A program made the position numbers and the translations under genes. Under the pieces are notes generated by a model. That model made no database searches, was not told the DNA's origin, and saw only the letters and a program-made list of their open reading frames with translations. A DNA stretch of 64,000 nucleotides from Rotaria socialis (taxonomy: Eukaryota > Rotifera > Eurotatoria > Philodinida > Philodinidae): the NCBI GenBank assembly GCA_905331475.1, contig CAJNYU010002047.1, positions 5,141 through 69,140 on the forward strand, given 5' to 3'. Positions within the stretch are counted from its first letter, which is position 1, and the number at the start of each line of letters is the position of its first letter. Below are positions 46,799 to 58,063 of the stretch, in pieces.

Positions 46799-48332
46799 TC
46801 GAATGATTAGCTATATTCAGAAGAAACCAAGTGTAAAATACAGTAGAAGATGGATAAGTATATTTATTAGTATTTTTCTATGAAGTTCGCCTTGTGTTGC
46901 TCTGGACAATGATGTAGAAAGAAAGCAACAAAAAAACAAAATTCGATTTCAACTGATGACATATACATTGTTGTTTCCTGGTTGTTGCAAAATTTTCACA
47001 ACATCAACAAAAAAACAACATTTACTGCAACGAATCATTCATTCGATAATATATGAAGGCAATTTTACTATTGGCCGTTACTTAACCAATACTTATACCT
47101 TCTATTGGAAAAATGGGAAAAAAAATGAAGTTTTTCATCCTGTGTTAAAATAAAATCTTTCGCTATGAACCGAAAATCTTAATGTTAGATCTTTTTCATC
47201 TGACATGGAATCAAGTTATTCTTGTAATCTATTAAATGACTCAATTAAACAAGTAAATTTGTTTATTCGCACATTTTCATCGTCAACCGATTGATATGAA
47301 GCGTTCTCGAGAGAAAAATTACTATTTTCTTACACGCATTACGGAATAAAATAATTTATCTAAATATAAGAGATATATTATGAAAGTAGTTTGATCGAGT
47401 ATCGGATGTAAACTGTAAAGAATTATTATGAGATCATAGGAATAAATATCGAAAATCAAATAGACTGGCCGCTGTGCATTATCCCTAAAGTGAATAGGAT
47501 AACCAAATAGCAAAGCGTCTGTCTTAGGGAATAAAAAAAACGCTTATTCTACAGAATTAATCGAATAGATTTCAATGCTAGAAACAATATTTTGAATTGA
47601 TTGATTCAGTGCTGTGTAACTTTGATTAAAGAGCAGTTCAGGTATTCACTCGAAAAAATAGAAATATTTTGTTCTAACATGAAGTTTAATGAATTGTTAC
47701 ACTAGAAAACTAATAAATGAAGTGGTCATTCTGAGTTGATATTTCTTTGAAAGTAGTTTTATCTATGAAATAAACGAAGCTAGAGATTCTTCACTTTCAT
47801 CACAAGTAGAGTAGCATGATTTTATCGCATTTGCTTTTTTCGTAATACAACTAACTGTAAATAATACGTGATAGCATCAAACAATCAGTTCAACCGAAGA
47901 AAACTTGAGATTTTCAATAGTTAAGTGATTTTATTAACAAATTTTAAGTCTATTGTAAAATTATTTGCATAGTGCCGATTTGCTTGTAGATGCCATAATA
48001 TATCGGCTCGTTTTGACGAACTTTAAGTTAATGCTCGTGTTGGGAGTGTTTCGAGCAAGAAATTGTTCATTTTTGCTCGACGATAGACGTTGTCATGAAA
48101 TGGAAACCTTCTGTTGCTTTCGTTCTTTTTTTTATCTTCATACTCAGCGTTCTTCAAAAAGATGATGCTATTTCTATTGTTTTGCAGGTTGATGCTGTAA
48201 GCAAATCTTTTTCTAGTCATTGCTTTTACCATCGTCATATTTTCCTGTCTTACGCATACAGTAGGAGAACAACAAATTAGGTAGAATCCTGATCAGACGA
48301 AAAATCATTTAAATCCACTTCTAAATTGCTCA
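46799..48332. other. Divergent intergenic region
   Basis: Lies between the divergent genes at 45425-46798 (-) and 48333 (+), so both promoters should be here. A frame at 48095 starts with a signal-peptide-like MKWKPSVAFVLFFIFILSVL followed by a good GTAAGC donor, but no partner exon is evident. Confidence 0.35.
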
Positions 48333-49510
48333 ATGGCATCCTCTGGACAACAGAAATTTTGTGTTGGCTGTCAAAATGGAGTAGTAACATGTAGTGGATG
48401 CAGGAAAAGCTTTTGTTGGATTCATATGAGTGAACATCGGCAAGTGCTTGAGAAACGAATGGATGATATTGTACAAGAACATGATCAACTACGAGAAGCT
48501 CTTAATCCGCCAATTGCAGTACCACATCTTGTGGCTCGCATTGATGACTGGGAACGAGCATCAGTTGAACAGATTAGAGAAGCTGCTAAACAAGCTCAAG
48601 CAGCTCTACAGACATATTGCGATCGTACGAAACATCGAATAGTAGATTCGCTGGGTAACATAACCGAACAATTGAAATCAAGTCAAACTTTAAATGTCTA
48701 CACTGAAAAAGAACTTGATGAATGGATGAGAAAACTAGAGCAACTACGAGACATAATCAACAAACCTCGAAATATTGACATTATAGAGGACGTTGGATCG
48801 GATTCTTGTATTCGTATGATCAAATTTATAGAAAACGCTAACACTGAAAGTACTCCCATGGTTCATGAAACGCCAAAAAAGTCTGTACTATCATTATTAC
48901 GGGGACTTTCAGGTATTTAAAACTTTTAGTTACTTTTACATGCCTCCGTAAAGGGTGTGGATGAGGGGCAAGATCTTATCACTTATATCAATGCGAATAG
49001 ACCTATATTAAAACTAAACCACACTCATACTGGCATCCACGTTGACAAGTGCAAGAATCTAACAGAGTAAAAAATTAACGAACTATTACAGGAATGAAGT
49101 TACGGAGTAAGTTACGTTGCCACTTTTGTAGTTTGATTTGACTGAGTCTCAGTAGTGCACGATTCAATTGAGGGTGACCATTGGCAGATAAAATAAACTG
49201 CTGCTCCTATCAGAAGTATCTACGATTATCGATAGACCATTGCGTTTCGAAGATTTTTAGATCACATATTATTTTAGGACTACCTTCTTCAACTGATCAC
49301 CAGGTGCTCGAACAACCTTTAATAAACCGAAGCTATGCAGTACATACGCAGCGCAACCAGATGGAAAACAACATTACATCATTACAAGCATCAGTGACGG
49401 ATGCTAATGATGGATGCACTAATTGTCCAATGTGTTATTGGGAGTTTCCTAAACATATGACACTCCATGGAAAGACAGAACATATCGAACACCATTTTTA
49501 CACAAATTAA
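48333..49510 (+). CDS. B-box-like finger / coiled coil / UBZ1-like zinc finger protein
   Basis: Exons 48333-48912 and 49278-49510 join through a split Gly codon to give 270 aa. Residues 10-36 hold C10, C13, C20, C23, C28, H31 and H35 (FCVGCQNGVVTCSGC, FCWIHMSEHR), a B-box-like cluster. Residues about 37-150 are helical and probably coiled coil (LVARIDDWERASVEQIREAA). The C-terminus, CPMCYWEFPKHMTLHGKTEH then IEHHF, has C243, C246, H262 and H266, the C-x2-C-x15-H-x3-H layout with a buried FP pair seen in UBZ1 ubiquitin-binding fingers of TAX1BP1/CALCOCO-type proteins. A ubiquitin-binding scaffold, autophagy- or TRIM-like, is inferred. If the intron is not spliced the protein stops at residue 195 without the finger. 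Confidence 0.68.
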
Positions 49511-50823
49511 TTACAAATCACTAACTATGGCTATTGAATAAATCGCTATTTCCTGTACATACGTCTTTTCATTGGTGATTGGTTTTTATTTCATTTTTGT
49601 TCTTGTTGTATGCACATGAGAATTTCGTGCTCTTTCAATGTTACTTCTACTTGCATGCCAGCCGCAAGTTATTATAAAGAAGAAAATAAAATGAAACAAA
49701 AATTGACATTCAAGTTTAATCTGCTTGAACGAATAGAAGAAAGTCTATTATATGCTTTTTAGAAACGCACGCTATTACTAAGATGAAACATTTTATTTAC
49801 CATAACAGCATCATATTAAATCTATTGATTAAGCTTGCTTTTCTCTCATGATTGATTCATTACTTATATGGCATCATTTTATTTTTGTGCTCGTTTTCTT
49901 GTTTTAGTTCTTTTGGCAATAAATCGATAGACTCCAGTAGCTCCTTGAAATATCTTAGAAGATAAATCAATACTTTCCAACATTTTTGAAACTGCTTTCA
50001 GTGGCTTATGTGGAATGCATTTATTCAATCTTTCAAATGCATCTAGCGCATTTTGTTTTAACTGATCAACGAGTGTTTCGTCAAGTTCAAGCGATTTCGC
50101 AAATGTAGATAGTTAAGTGAAAGACATGATTTGATAACGAAGAGATTAGTTACAGTAGTATTATCATAGTAAAAAGTTATAATTGATTTATCGATGAGGT
50201 CTAAAGCTTTCTACTCACAAACAAATAGATATTTTTACTAAGGGTCGACGAGAATATGACTTTAATATTTGAAAAACTTCCGATCAACGACCGTTTCATC
50301 TATTCAGACCATTCGAAAGAGTCATTGCGAAGTTCATTGCATGAAACTGCATGTCGGACCATCAATAAATAGGTGATTATTTAAAATTATTCAAGATTAA
50401 ATACACTATGTCATGTGAAGTATTCCTATTTGACTTGTTTTTTCTCTCAGATTTTTATTAGAAATAGAGGGAGAAATTGTTCACTATGCTCATATTCTCG
50501 TAGAATTTGTTAAACTTTAGTTATCATATATAAATATTTCTACTGGGAAAAAACATGAACAAATCTAGCTAAAGTGAAAATAATCTTTTTAACGGAACTT
50601 GTTCTTCCTACTTTAAATTTTTTTATTTTCTTTCTTCTGTTTTGATAAATCACTTTAAGCTACCCGTCGAACCACTCAACAGGCGAAACAACTATTATGA
50701 AAGACGCACGTGGTTGAATATTTTATTCTGTTCGTAAAAGGTTGCAAACACAAGTTTTTTACACAATTTTCAATGAAAATTTGAATATTTACTTATTTGA
50801 GATTACGGACATATAATATTGGT
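49511..50823. other. Intergenic with a minus-strand gene fragment
   Basis: Holds the fragment at 49879-50112. The rest is AT-rich with nothing recognised; the promoter of the gene at 50824 must lie in its right part. Confidence 0.4.
49879..50112 (-). pseudogene. Gene fragment, C-terminal coding stretch
   Basis: A 77-codon minus-strand frame with no start and no upstream acceptor: KSLELDETLVDQLKQNALDA, FERLNKCIPHKPLKAVSKML and a basic tail AKRTKTRKRAQK. It looks like the helical end of a real protein, bounded upstream by a stop. Probably a remnant; family unknown. Confidence 0.4.
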
Positions 50824-52767
50824 ATGTCTACAGTAAGCACGACTCCAAAACGTTGTACTCAGTGTGTTGTCGACGGTTTATATACATGCAATGGATGTAA
50901 TCAAGCATTCTGTATGAGACACAAGACTGAACATCGACAAAATATAGATCAGCGAATTGATTCTATCAATGAACAAAAGGAATTGCTCAGACAAGAAGTG
51001 AGTCGACGAAGCATAGATAAATCTTTTGTGGAAAAAATCAATGAATGGGAAAAGCAATCTATTAAAAACATTCAATCTACTGCCGCAGAAGCCCGTGCTG
51101 AGTTGATACGATTACTTAAAGAATCAAAAGATCAGTTGATGGATGTGATGCATAAATTATCGATGAACTTTATTTCTAATGTAAGCAAAGCTCAATACAT
51201 AGAAGATAATCTTACTGCATGGGAGAAACAAATTGCAACATTGAAGAATGACGTCGAATCATCGTTTAAATTTGAGTTAGTTCAAGAAGATGGCCCTAGG
51301 ACTGTGCGTTCGATAAAGGTAAAGAGCACGGAAAAGACACGAACAAGTCAAATTAATCCAATGGCTCAAATTGAAATTCGTTCTGCAAATAATTTAAACA
51401 CAGTGGTTCCAATTCATGTGTCACCATCGAATGGTGGTATTGCATCGAATAATTCCGAATCATTAATCGCTACGAATAAAAACTCATCTGAATCATCGTT
51501 GTATCCGTGTCTAACATTTGCTTCTAATCAATCTAGCCAACAACGCATACAGAAGTTATTCGAAAGTCTCATGCTACTCGAGCCCATGAACAAACATGGG
51601 CCCATGAGTGGCAAATGTGGTCCTCAAACCGATCAAATGGAAACGTTTCTTTCGCAAACATTTGGGTTCAAGAATAAACCTGGTGAATATATTGTTCAAG
51701 GTGTTAAGTCATTTAAATTGCACAATCGTCCAGATACATTGGATCCAAATACAGTTATCCGATTTCCCACTAATATTCCCAATGCATTTTCCATGTCCGT
51801 AAAAGAAATCATGAATTGGCAACGTTCATATAAAGTCTACTCTGGTAATTTTATTAACGGCTTGAATAAAGAATTTCTTCAGCGTGCTCTCGAAGGACAC
51901 AGTAAAGATGGCGGAGAAGCTTTCTGTATGAAATTTGTCGTAAGAATTTCAACATGTCCAATCTTGATGGAATTCGATGCTAAAGTGATATCTCGAAATT
52001 TAGAGGAAGATTGGCCTAATCGAATCAAACTTGTTTCCGTAACTGGTATAGATTTCGCTGGTCGAAAACATGATGTCCGTGACATACTATACTATATAAC
52101 GAATTGGAGAGAAGTTTTTGAAGTCGATCCTACAAAAGATGAACCAGCATTGCTCAACGAAAGGGACTTTCGTTTGAAGAAATCAGGTGAAAAAGGTGAA
52201 CTACGTGAAAGTCGTATTTTAGAAGACTTAACGCATATGGCTAGACTACGACTAAAAGCATGCGATGAAGAAGGCGTTGAAATTGTTGTTGAAACAGGAA
52301 TTGGCCTTGGAGTCTTTGCTGGTGCGCATATTGGAGTTGATGAAAAAGTACGAACAACTTCTGTGATAGCTATTCGAGCAGTACTCGAGCAACATGGATC
52401 TACTTATAAAAATATTCGTGCAGTCGTATTTGCTTTGCCGATTATCGATACAGAGAAAGCGAACGGCTATGCCCGTGATAGTTTTAGTATATTTACTGAA
52501 AATTTCCAAGAACCACCGTACAATGGTCCTATACCGGTGCTAATTGCTGATCAAGATATGCATCGATTGACTGTCGCGATTGCTCGTCTCGGATTCAAGG
52601 TGTCTGAACTAAACCCTGCTGATTCCCATGGTGTTTTTGGTGAATATTGGCAAAATCGAGGACCAGCTGTAGAAGAAAAACTAGCTTTGACAACAGTCGG
52701 TTTACTTGTACAACATCATCTGATCAATCCACATGTACTCGATACAGATAACTATTATTTTATATAA
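50824..52767 (+). CDS. B-box-like / coiled coil / macrodomain-like (DUF4804-like?) fusion protein
   Basis: An intronless 647-aa frame from the ATG at 50824; the longer frame upstream has no ATG. Residues 11-37 carry C11, C14, C22, C25, C30, H33 and H37, the same B-box-like pattern as the gene at 48333. Residues about 38-165 are coiled coil (EKINEWEKQSIKNIQSTAAE). Residues 166-235 form a disordered Ser/Asn-rich linker. Residues about 240-647 are the large domain shared with the minus-strand gene at 45425, with the Gly loop VVETGIGLGVFAG near 487-500, IRAVVFALPI and SELNPADSHGVFGEYW. The hypothesis is ADP-ribose binding or hydrolysis on ubiquitin or other arginine-modified targets. It ends 27 residues earlier than its paralogue. 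The combination is TRIM-like, with the macrodomain-like part in place of PRY-SPRY. Confidence 0.78.
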   Translation: MSTVSTTPKRCTQCVVDGLYTCNGCNQAFCMRHKTEHRQNIDQRIDSINEQKELLRQEVSRRSIDKSFVEKINEWEKQSIKNIQSTAAEARAELIRLLKESKDQLMDVMHKLSMNFISNVSKAQYIEDNLTAWEKQIATLKNDVESSFKFELVQEDGPRTVRSIKVKSTEKTRTSQINPMAQIEIRSANNLNTVVPIHVSPSNGGIASNNSESLIATNKNSSESSLYPCLTFASNQSSQQRIQKLFESLMLLEPMNKHGPMSGKCGPQTDQMETFLSQTFGFKNKPGEYIVQGVKSFKLHNRPDTLDPNTVIRFPTNIPNAFSMSVKEIMNWQRSYKVYSGNFINGLNKEFLQRALEGHSKDGGEAFCMKFVVRISTCPILMEFDAKVISRNLEEDWPNRIKLVSVTGIDFAGRKHDVRDILYYITNWREVFEVDPTKDEPALLNERDFRLKKSGEKGELRESRILEDLTHMARLRLKACDEEGVEIVVETGIGLGVFAGAHIGVDEKVRTTSVIAIRAVLEQHGSTYKNIRAVVFALPIIDTEKANGYARDSFSIFTENFQEPPYNGPIPVLIADQDMHRLTVAIARLGFKVSELNPADSHGVFGEYWQNRGPAVEEKLALTTVGLLVQHHLINPHVLDTDNYYFI

Positions 52768-53330
52768 TTTTACAAACAAATGCCACGAAGACCGGTCATA
52801 TATTCCTTGTTTGATATATATATATTATTAGATAATAGAACTCTAGTTGTTTTAATATAGATAAAAGCGATTTTTTTAAAATTTTGGTATAATTATATCA
52901 TAAAGAATATGCTGTAGTAAATTTTAAAAAATTCAATATCATTAAGGTTATCAAAATGACGAAAAACGAAATAATCCATAAATACGTAAATAGTAAAATC
53001 TTGATTCTATCGCGTAAGTTATTTCTTGAGAAACTTATGATCAATAAAAAAAAATAAGATCATCTCTCATTATTGTCAACGATGACACATAATTCTGTAT
53101 GAGATAGGAATAAATTTAATTTAACACATGCTTCGTTATGTTTGCTGTAGCAAATGTAACTAAATGTTTTTCTAACTTTAATAGAGATGGAAAAGGATTA
53201 GATATAATTTTTTTTCTGTCACACATTACTTGTATTTTTAGAACTATGAAAAAGTATAAACTTAAAAACAGGATAAACGATATTTTTTCATATTTGTCTC
53301 ACGTTTTCGCACAATAGACTTGAAGTTAAT
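52768..53330. other. Intergenic
   Basis: AT-rich; nothing recognised. Confidence 0.4.
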
Positions 53331-53748
53331 ATGGCAACAAGTAAGAACATTAAAACAATGTGTTGTAAATATAACAAAGGCGATGCATCCTTCCAGCCAT
53401 TTTGCTCAAAACATGCGTCTGATCATCGACAAGAACTTTCTCTTCAAGTGAACAAGATTGGACAAGAATATGATATACTACAATGTCTCCGATATCGAAA
53501 TAGTAGAAACCGACTTGCTACCTTTATATCTAATCAAAATAGAAGCAGTCAACACATTTGAACATTTTTCTACTGATTGGTTATCGATATTCCAGACAAT
53601 TTCTGTTGAAAGATTTAACACAGTTATGGGACTCATCATAGAATCGGAAGATGGACAATTTGTAATTAGCGCGTCAAATTCAAGTGGAGCAGCCCAATTT
53701 TTAAGTACCCTAGTCGAACTCTTTTTTGCAGGCGCATGCAGTTCGTGA
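53331..53748 (+). pseudogene. Decayed B-box-like gene copy
   Basis: Starts MATSKNIKTMCCKYNKGDAS then FCSKHASDHRQELSLQVNKI, like the N-termini at 48333 and 50824, but it lacks half the cysteines. After GQEYDIL the frame breaks and a second frame continues with protein-like sequence (ISVERFNTVMGLIIESEDGQ). A fold-back repeat sits at its end. Confidence 0.5.
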
Positions 53749-53837
53749 TTTTCTTGATCAAGAAAGTCAAGAACTATGGACACATCTTGAGCTCAAGTCT
53801 TGCAAGCGCATGAATAAAAGAAGTTCGACTAGGGTAG
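53705..53837. repeat. Short fold-back repeat
   Basis: taccctagtcgaact at 53706-53720 is the complement of 53822-53836, and matching continues inward with gaps (GCGC-TGCA). The centre is also palindromic (ttcttgatcaagaa). A small MITE or remnant. Confidence 0.6.
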
Positions 53838-54716
53838 TTATAAAGTAACCCCATCTTGATAGATTGTGATGCGCAAAGAATCAACTATTCACATGAACTA
53901 AATAAAATGTGTTGATGCAATGCATGTGCCTGTTGCACAGTCACATAGAATTTGTGTTCTTTTATGAAAGTTTTTCTACAGTAATATTGTTCTCTATCTT
54001 AAGTTGAAGTCAATCACAAATACTGATCTAGATTTTACTGTACAATACATATCGTATTTATAAATAATTTCACTACTATTTGCAAAAGAGTAGAAAGATG
54101 TTCTGAGTTCGAAGATTTAAAACTGAACTAAAATACATTAATTGAATTCATAATCGAGATCGAGATCAACACAAGCATGATTCATCAGATCATAAATAGC
54201 TATGATGACGTGTTTTTATTCTCAGGCACGACGGCAACTATACATCAATATTAATATACTATCTTAGTTTAGGAGTCTTTCGTTAGAACAATTAATTATC
54301 ATATAGTAGAAGTGATCGATATTTTCATTATTAGTATAAATGAATAATAAAATAGAAATTTTCATGTTCGAAAATTAAGTTTAATGTACTTAGATCGATT
54401 AATTCAAGTGAATTTCTCCTTATTAATTAAAGTTAGGCAATTTTCTTCACAGTCACATTTTATGCAGGCATAGTTTCTTATTTTTCTTGCATAATTACAG
54501 CATTTTTCACCGTCGTGTACTTCGTTTTCCATCGTAGCATGGTTTTTTCCAACTTTTCTTCCTTTTCTTTACCAATATAAAAACACGTATAAAAGCCAAA
54601 AAAACAAAAACGTGTGATTACGCAAACTATTGTACACTAAGTAACAAAATGCAAAGCAGGCGCAAATTAGCTTTGAGATTTCCCACGATGGTAAGTTTAC
54701 AAAATAATTCTTTTTT

Positions 54717-55310
54717 AATGCGGTGCGAAGCACAGCATTCATGTAGTCCGTCGCGAGTTCTTTTTTTGTTTCTTTCTAACTTGAGTACGCATAGAAGCTC
54801 TAATAAAGTAGCGCGATGATCTAAAGAACCATAAATGCTAGAAAATCCATTCAAACTAGATATGAAAGTATGGAGATCGAACTTATTACATCTTTTTTCC
54901 AATTTTCAATACTAGGTTTCGTTCGCCTAAAAATATCATTCGACAATGATGATTTTGAAACGTTTTATTGTTTTATAGTTTCGCGCTAATTAAAATGACG
55001 TCATCAATAGTTGTTAACCAATAGTCTATTGCTTTACATCTGATTCAAGATAATGATTCATGAAAATAATTAATCGTTCAATGAAAAAATCGTTAGAAAA
55101 CTGGCTGTTACGTTTTCAGAGAGATTTCCTAGTGATGAAATTCAAAATGGTCGATTTAAGAATAGTGAATGCGAAATTTTCATTCAAAATTTGTATACGG
55201 AAATTTAAAAAAAATAATCGACTCTAATGAATCTTAAAGTGGATCATTTATTTTTTAAATCTTATTCTCATTACTTTCGAATATTCGGCTCGTGTGCTTC
55301 GCACCGCATT
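54717..55310. repeat. Inverted 18-bp GC-rich pair, 0.6 kb apart
   Basis: aatgcggtgcgaagcaca at 54717-54734 is exactly complementary to 55293-55310. These are GC-rich islands in AT-rich DNA, probably ends or internal parts of an eroded element. Confidence 0.55.
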
Positions 55311-55466
55311 TCGTAGTCGAGTGAAACTCGAATACCATCTAGTTCCTTTCAGTTGAATCAAGAATATGAAATCTTTATGTAAAGTTAAGTTGATAGACAT
55401 ATTTTCAATGTATTTTATTGAATCAAAATAATTTCCGTTTTTTTGTTTTTTCACTAGATTTGTTAT

Positions 55467-55660
55467 TCACATCTACTCGACTACTTATTTTATTCCATAC
55501 TTTACTTTAATTAAATATGATAAGCAGTAAAATGCAAATACTTTTTACGTTGATTTCTTGATTTCAATAGATTTTGAAATAATATGGACGTATCACTCGT
55601 GCGGAAGTCACACTTTCGTATGACAAATTTCTTCATCTGCAACTGGCAAGTTTCTCAGTG
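55467..55660. repeat. Diverged direct repeat, copy 1
   Basis: Shares cacatctactcga, a ctttttac core, ttcttgatttcaata and acaaatttcttcat in the same order and spacing with 57545-57720. Confidence 0.45.
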
Positions 55661-57544
55661 ACTTATTAAAATCATATTGGTAGAGAAATTTCATCGGATG
55701 AATTAATAAATATAATATATAAATAGATTTTTGTTGTTGTTTACGTTTGTTTTAAATAGACTGAAAATACTTTAAAATAGATGGACATGAATTTATTGTA
55801 TTCAAAAATAAAGAATAGGAACACAGTTGAACGCAAAAGAAAAGAATTTTTAAATTCTAACACTTCGAGTAATTTATGGTGATAATTATTTTGATTGTTG
55901 TATTAATTGCTCATTATTGCAATGAAAGATCTTGTGAAAAAGTCTTACTCTAAATTTAGATTCAAACTATCTTTACAAAAAATTTCATTTCTATATTAGA
56001 GCGGACGACGCCGGCTCTTTTTTTGAATCTGTAGAATTCTGTAATGCTTTTGAAATCTAAATATAGGATTTTATATTGTTAACCATAAAAGAAAATATTC
56101 TCAAAAGAAAATCTTTTGACGTTGCCATCACAAAAGTTACTTATATGTGTATTTTGATCTATTGCTTTAATGATCTACTGGATTTATATGTTATAGAAGG
56201 GAATATATCAAAAAAACAATGTCACATACTTAGGAATTTTCTATTGTTAGAGAAGTTAAGTAGCTCTTCAGTAAATTCTTTTCCTATAATTGAGTTGATC
56301 TTAACTTTAAATACACCAATAATATATTTTAGACATATCTGAGAATGAGCATTAGGCTACATAGGATAATTGCATGTTTCAAAACATTTAATCTTTTCCT
56401 AATCTAAATGACAAAATACAAACGAATTCATACAAACAGGACCCTACCTAAACAAAAAGAAAATTCAAATGATCCACGTTTCGATTGAATTGTAGCTTTG
56501 TGCTAAATATTTATATATTTCGACCATCATCGGTCGTTGGAATTCCACTGTTAGAATGACTGCAAAAATTAAAGGACATGCCAGATTTAGTAAAAAAGAA
56601 TCATTGTTGAAGAGTGTTGTACTTCAAATATCACGCCTAAAAAATCAAAACTTTTGAAATCTTTTGTCATATAAATCGATAAATAAGCTCACTATTAAAG
56701 TAAAATATGTTTGGAACGCTTTGCAATTAGCCGGAGAAGCACACATACTAAGATATGATATTGCCCACGGAAATAATATTGGCTCGGTGAAAGACAATCA
56801 ATAGCTAAGCCAATAGACATATTAGAAACCCAAAGTTACGAGACAGTCTAATAGTATTGAGAATGAATTAAATAGCTACAAAGGTTATAAAAGAGTGGGC
56901 GTCGGTGAGGAATCAGAATGGATAATCGGCAATACTTTTCGAGACTACTTTCAACTTTAGTAGCATTGATTTTGCATTGAAGATATGCAATCATATCACC
57001 CTTACGCAGAGGACGCAACTGCGTATGGATGTGGATAATGAGATATACTACATTCACAAACCTAGAAAGACTAAACTGCAATATTTTCTAGATTGCTCTT
57101 CAGAGCTTTGAACAAAATAAATTTTGTCCAAAGTATGCTTCTCAAAAACCTTGAGAAAAAACAAAACAAAACTCACTTTCTATTTAATTGACAAAAAGCT
57201 TTTCAATGTTTTTTTGCGCAGGTCGTTAGAATACAATGTTATATTTCCCATGTAATTCAAATCACATAACTTATTAAGTATGCGCATAATGAAATCCATA
57301 TTTTGATATACGTACATGTGATGGCTCTTTGAATTATAATAAGAACTATTTTTTCACAATTATTCGTCAAGTAAGCGTTGAGAATATTTTGAACGATCTC
57401 TTTACTCTCAGTTGAATCACGAAATGAAATCGTTTTTTCTCCAATAGAATTGATGAAACTATTTCCTAAATATTTTCTTGGTATTTTTCTCACACTAATT
57501 GAGCATAATGAAATTGATTCTAATTTTATCTACGAAATTTTTTA

Positions 57545-57720
57545 GCTCACATCTACTCGATAGCGTATTATTATCTAATCGTCTATATTAGTTACATGTA
57601 ATGTTGAGTTAAATGCGAATGCTTTTTACTTTTGCTTCTTGATTTCAATAAATATTTGTATAATACTCATGTAACTCTTACGTGAAAATCATATTATCAT
57701 ATTACAAATTTCTTCATGTG
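57545..57720. repeat. Diverged direct repeat, copy 2
   Basis: Counterpart of 55467-55660, lying downstream of the EB-repeat gene's 3' end. Confidence 0.45.
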
Positions 57721-58063
57721 CATATAGAAAGATTTATGTGTCTTTTTACTTTATATTTATAGAAAACAAGGTAGCAGAAAAATGAATTAATAGAACATGT
57801 AAATAGAATCATTGTTTTTTATTTTACTATTTCTGACTAAAATTCATTGATAAAAGTGTTTATGAGATAAAACAGAAATTTGAAGGAGTATGTACCGCTC
57901 ATTTTCTGATTTTATTTTATAAATTTTATTCTTGAATATTATGATATAACACACTGGGTATTATCGGGAGAATTCGAATGGATAATTAAAAGATAGAGAT
58001 TCAGTATTTCATCACTGAAATGTAAGTACATATTTAAATTGAAGAAGAAAATACAAAATAATT

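Larger units (their letters stand above)
53838..58063. other. Large intergenic region, 4.2 kb
   Basis: No gene supported. Contains an 18-bp inverted pair at 54717/55293 and a diverged direct repeat (55467-55660 and 57545-57720). Short frames at 56076-56342 and 56848-57081 are not recognisable. Confidence 0.4.
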
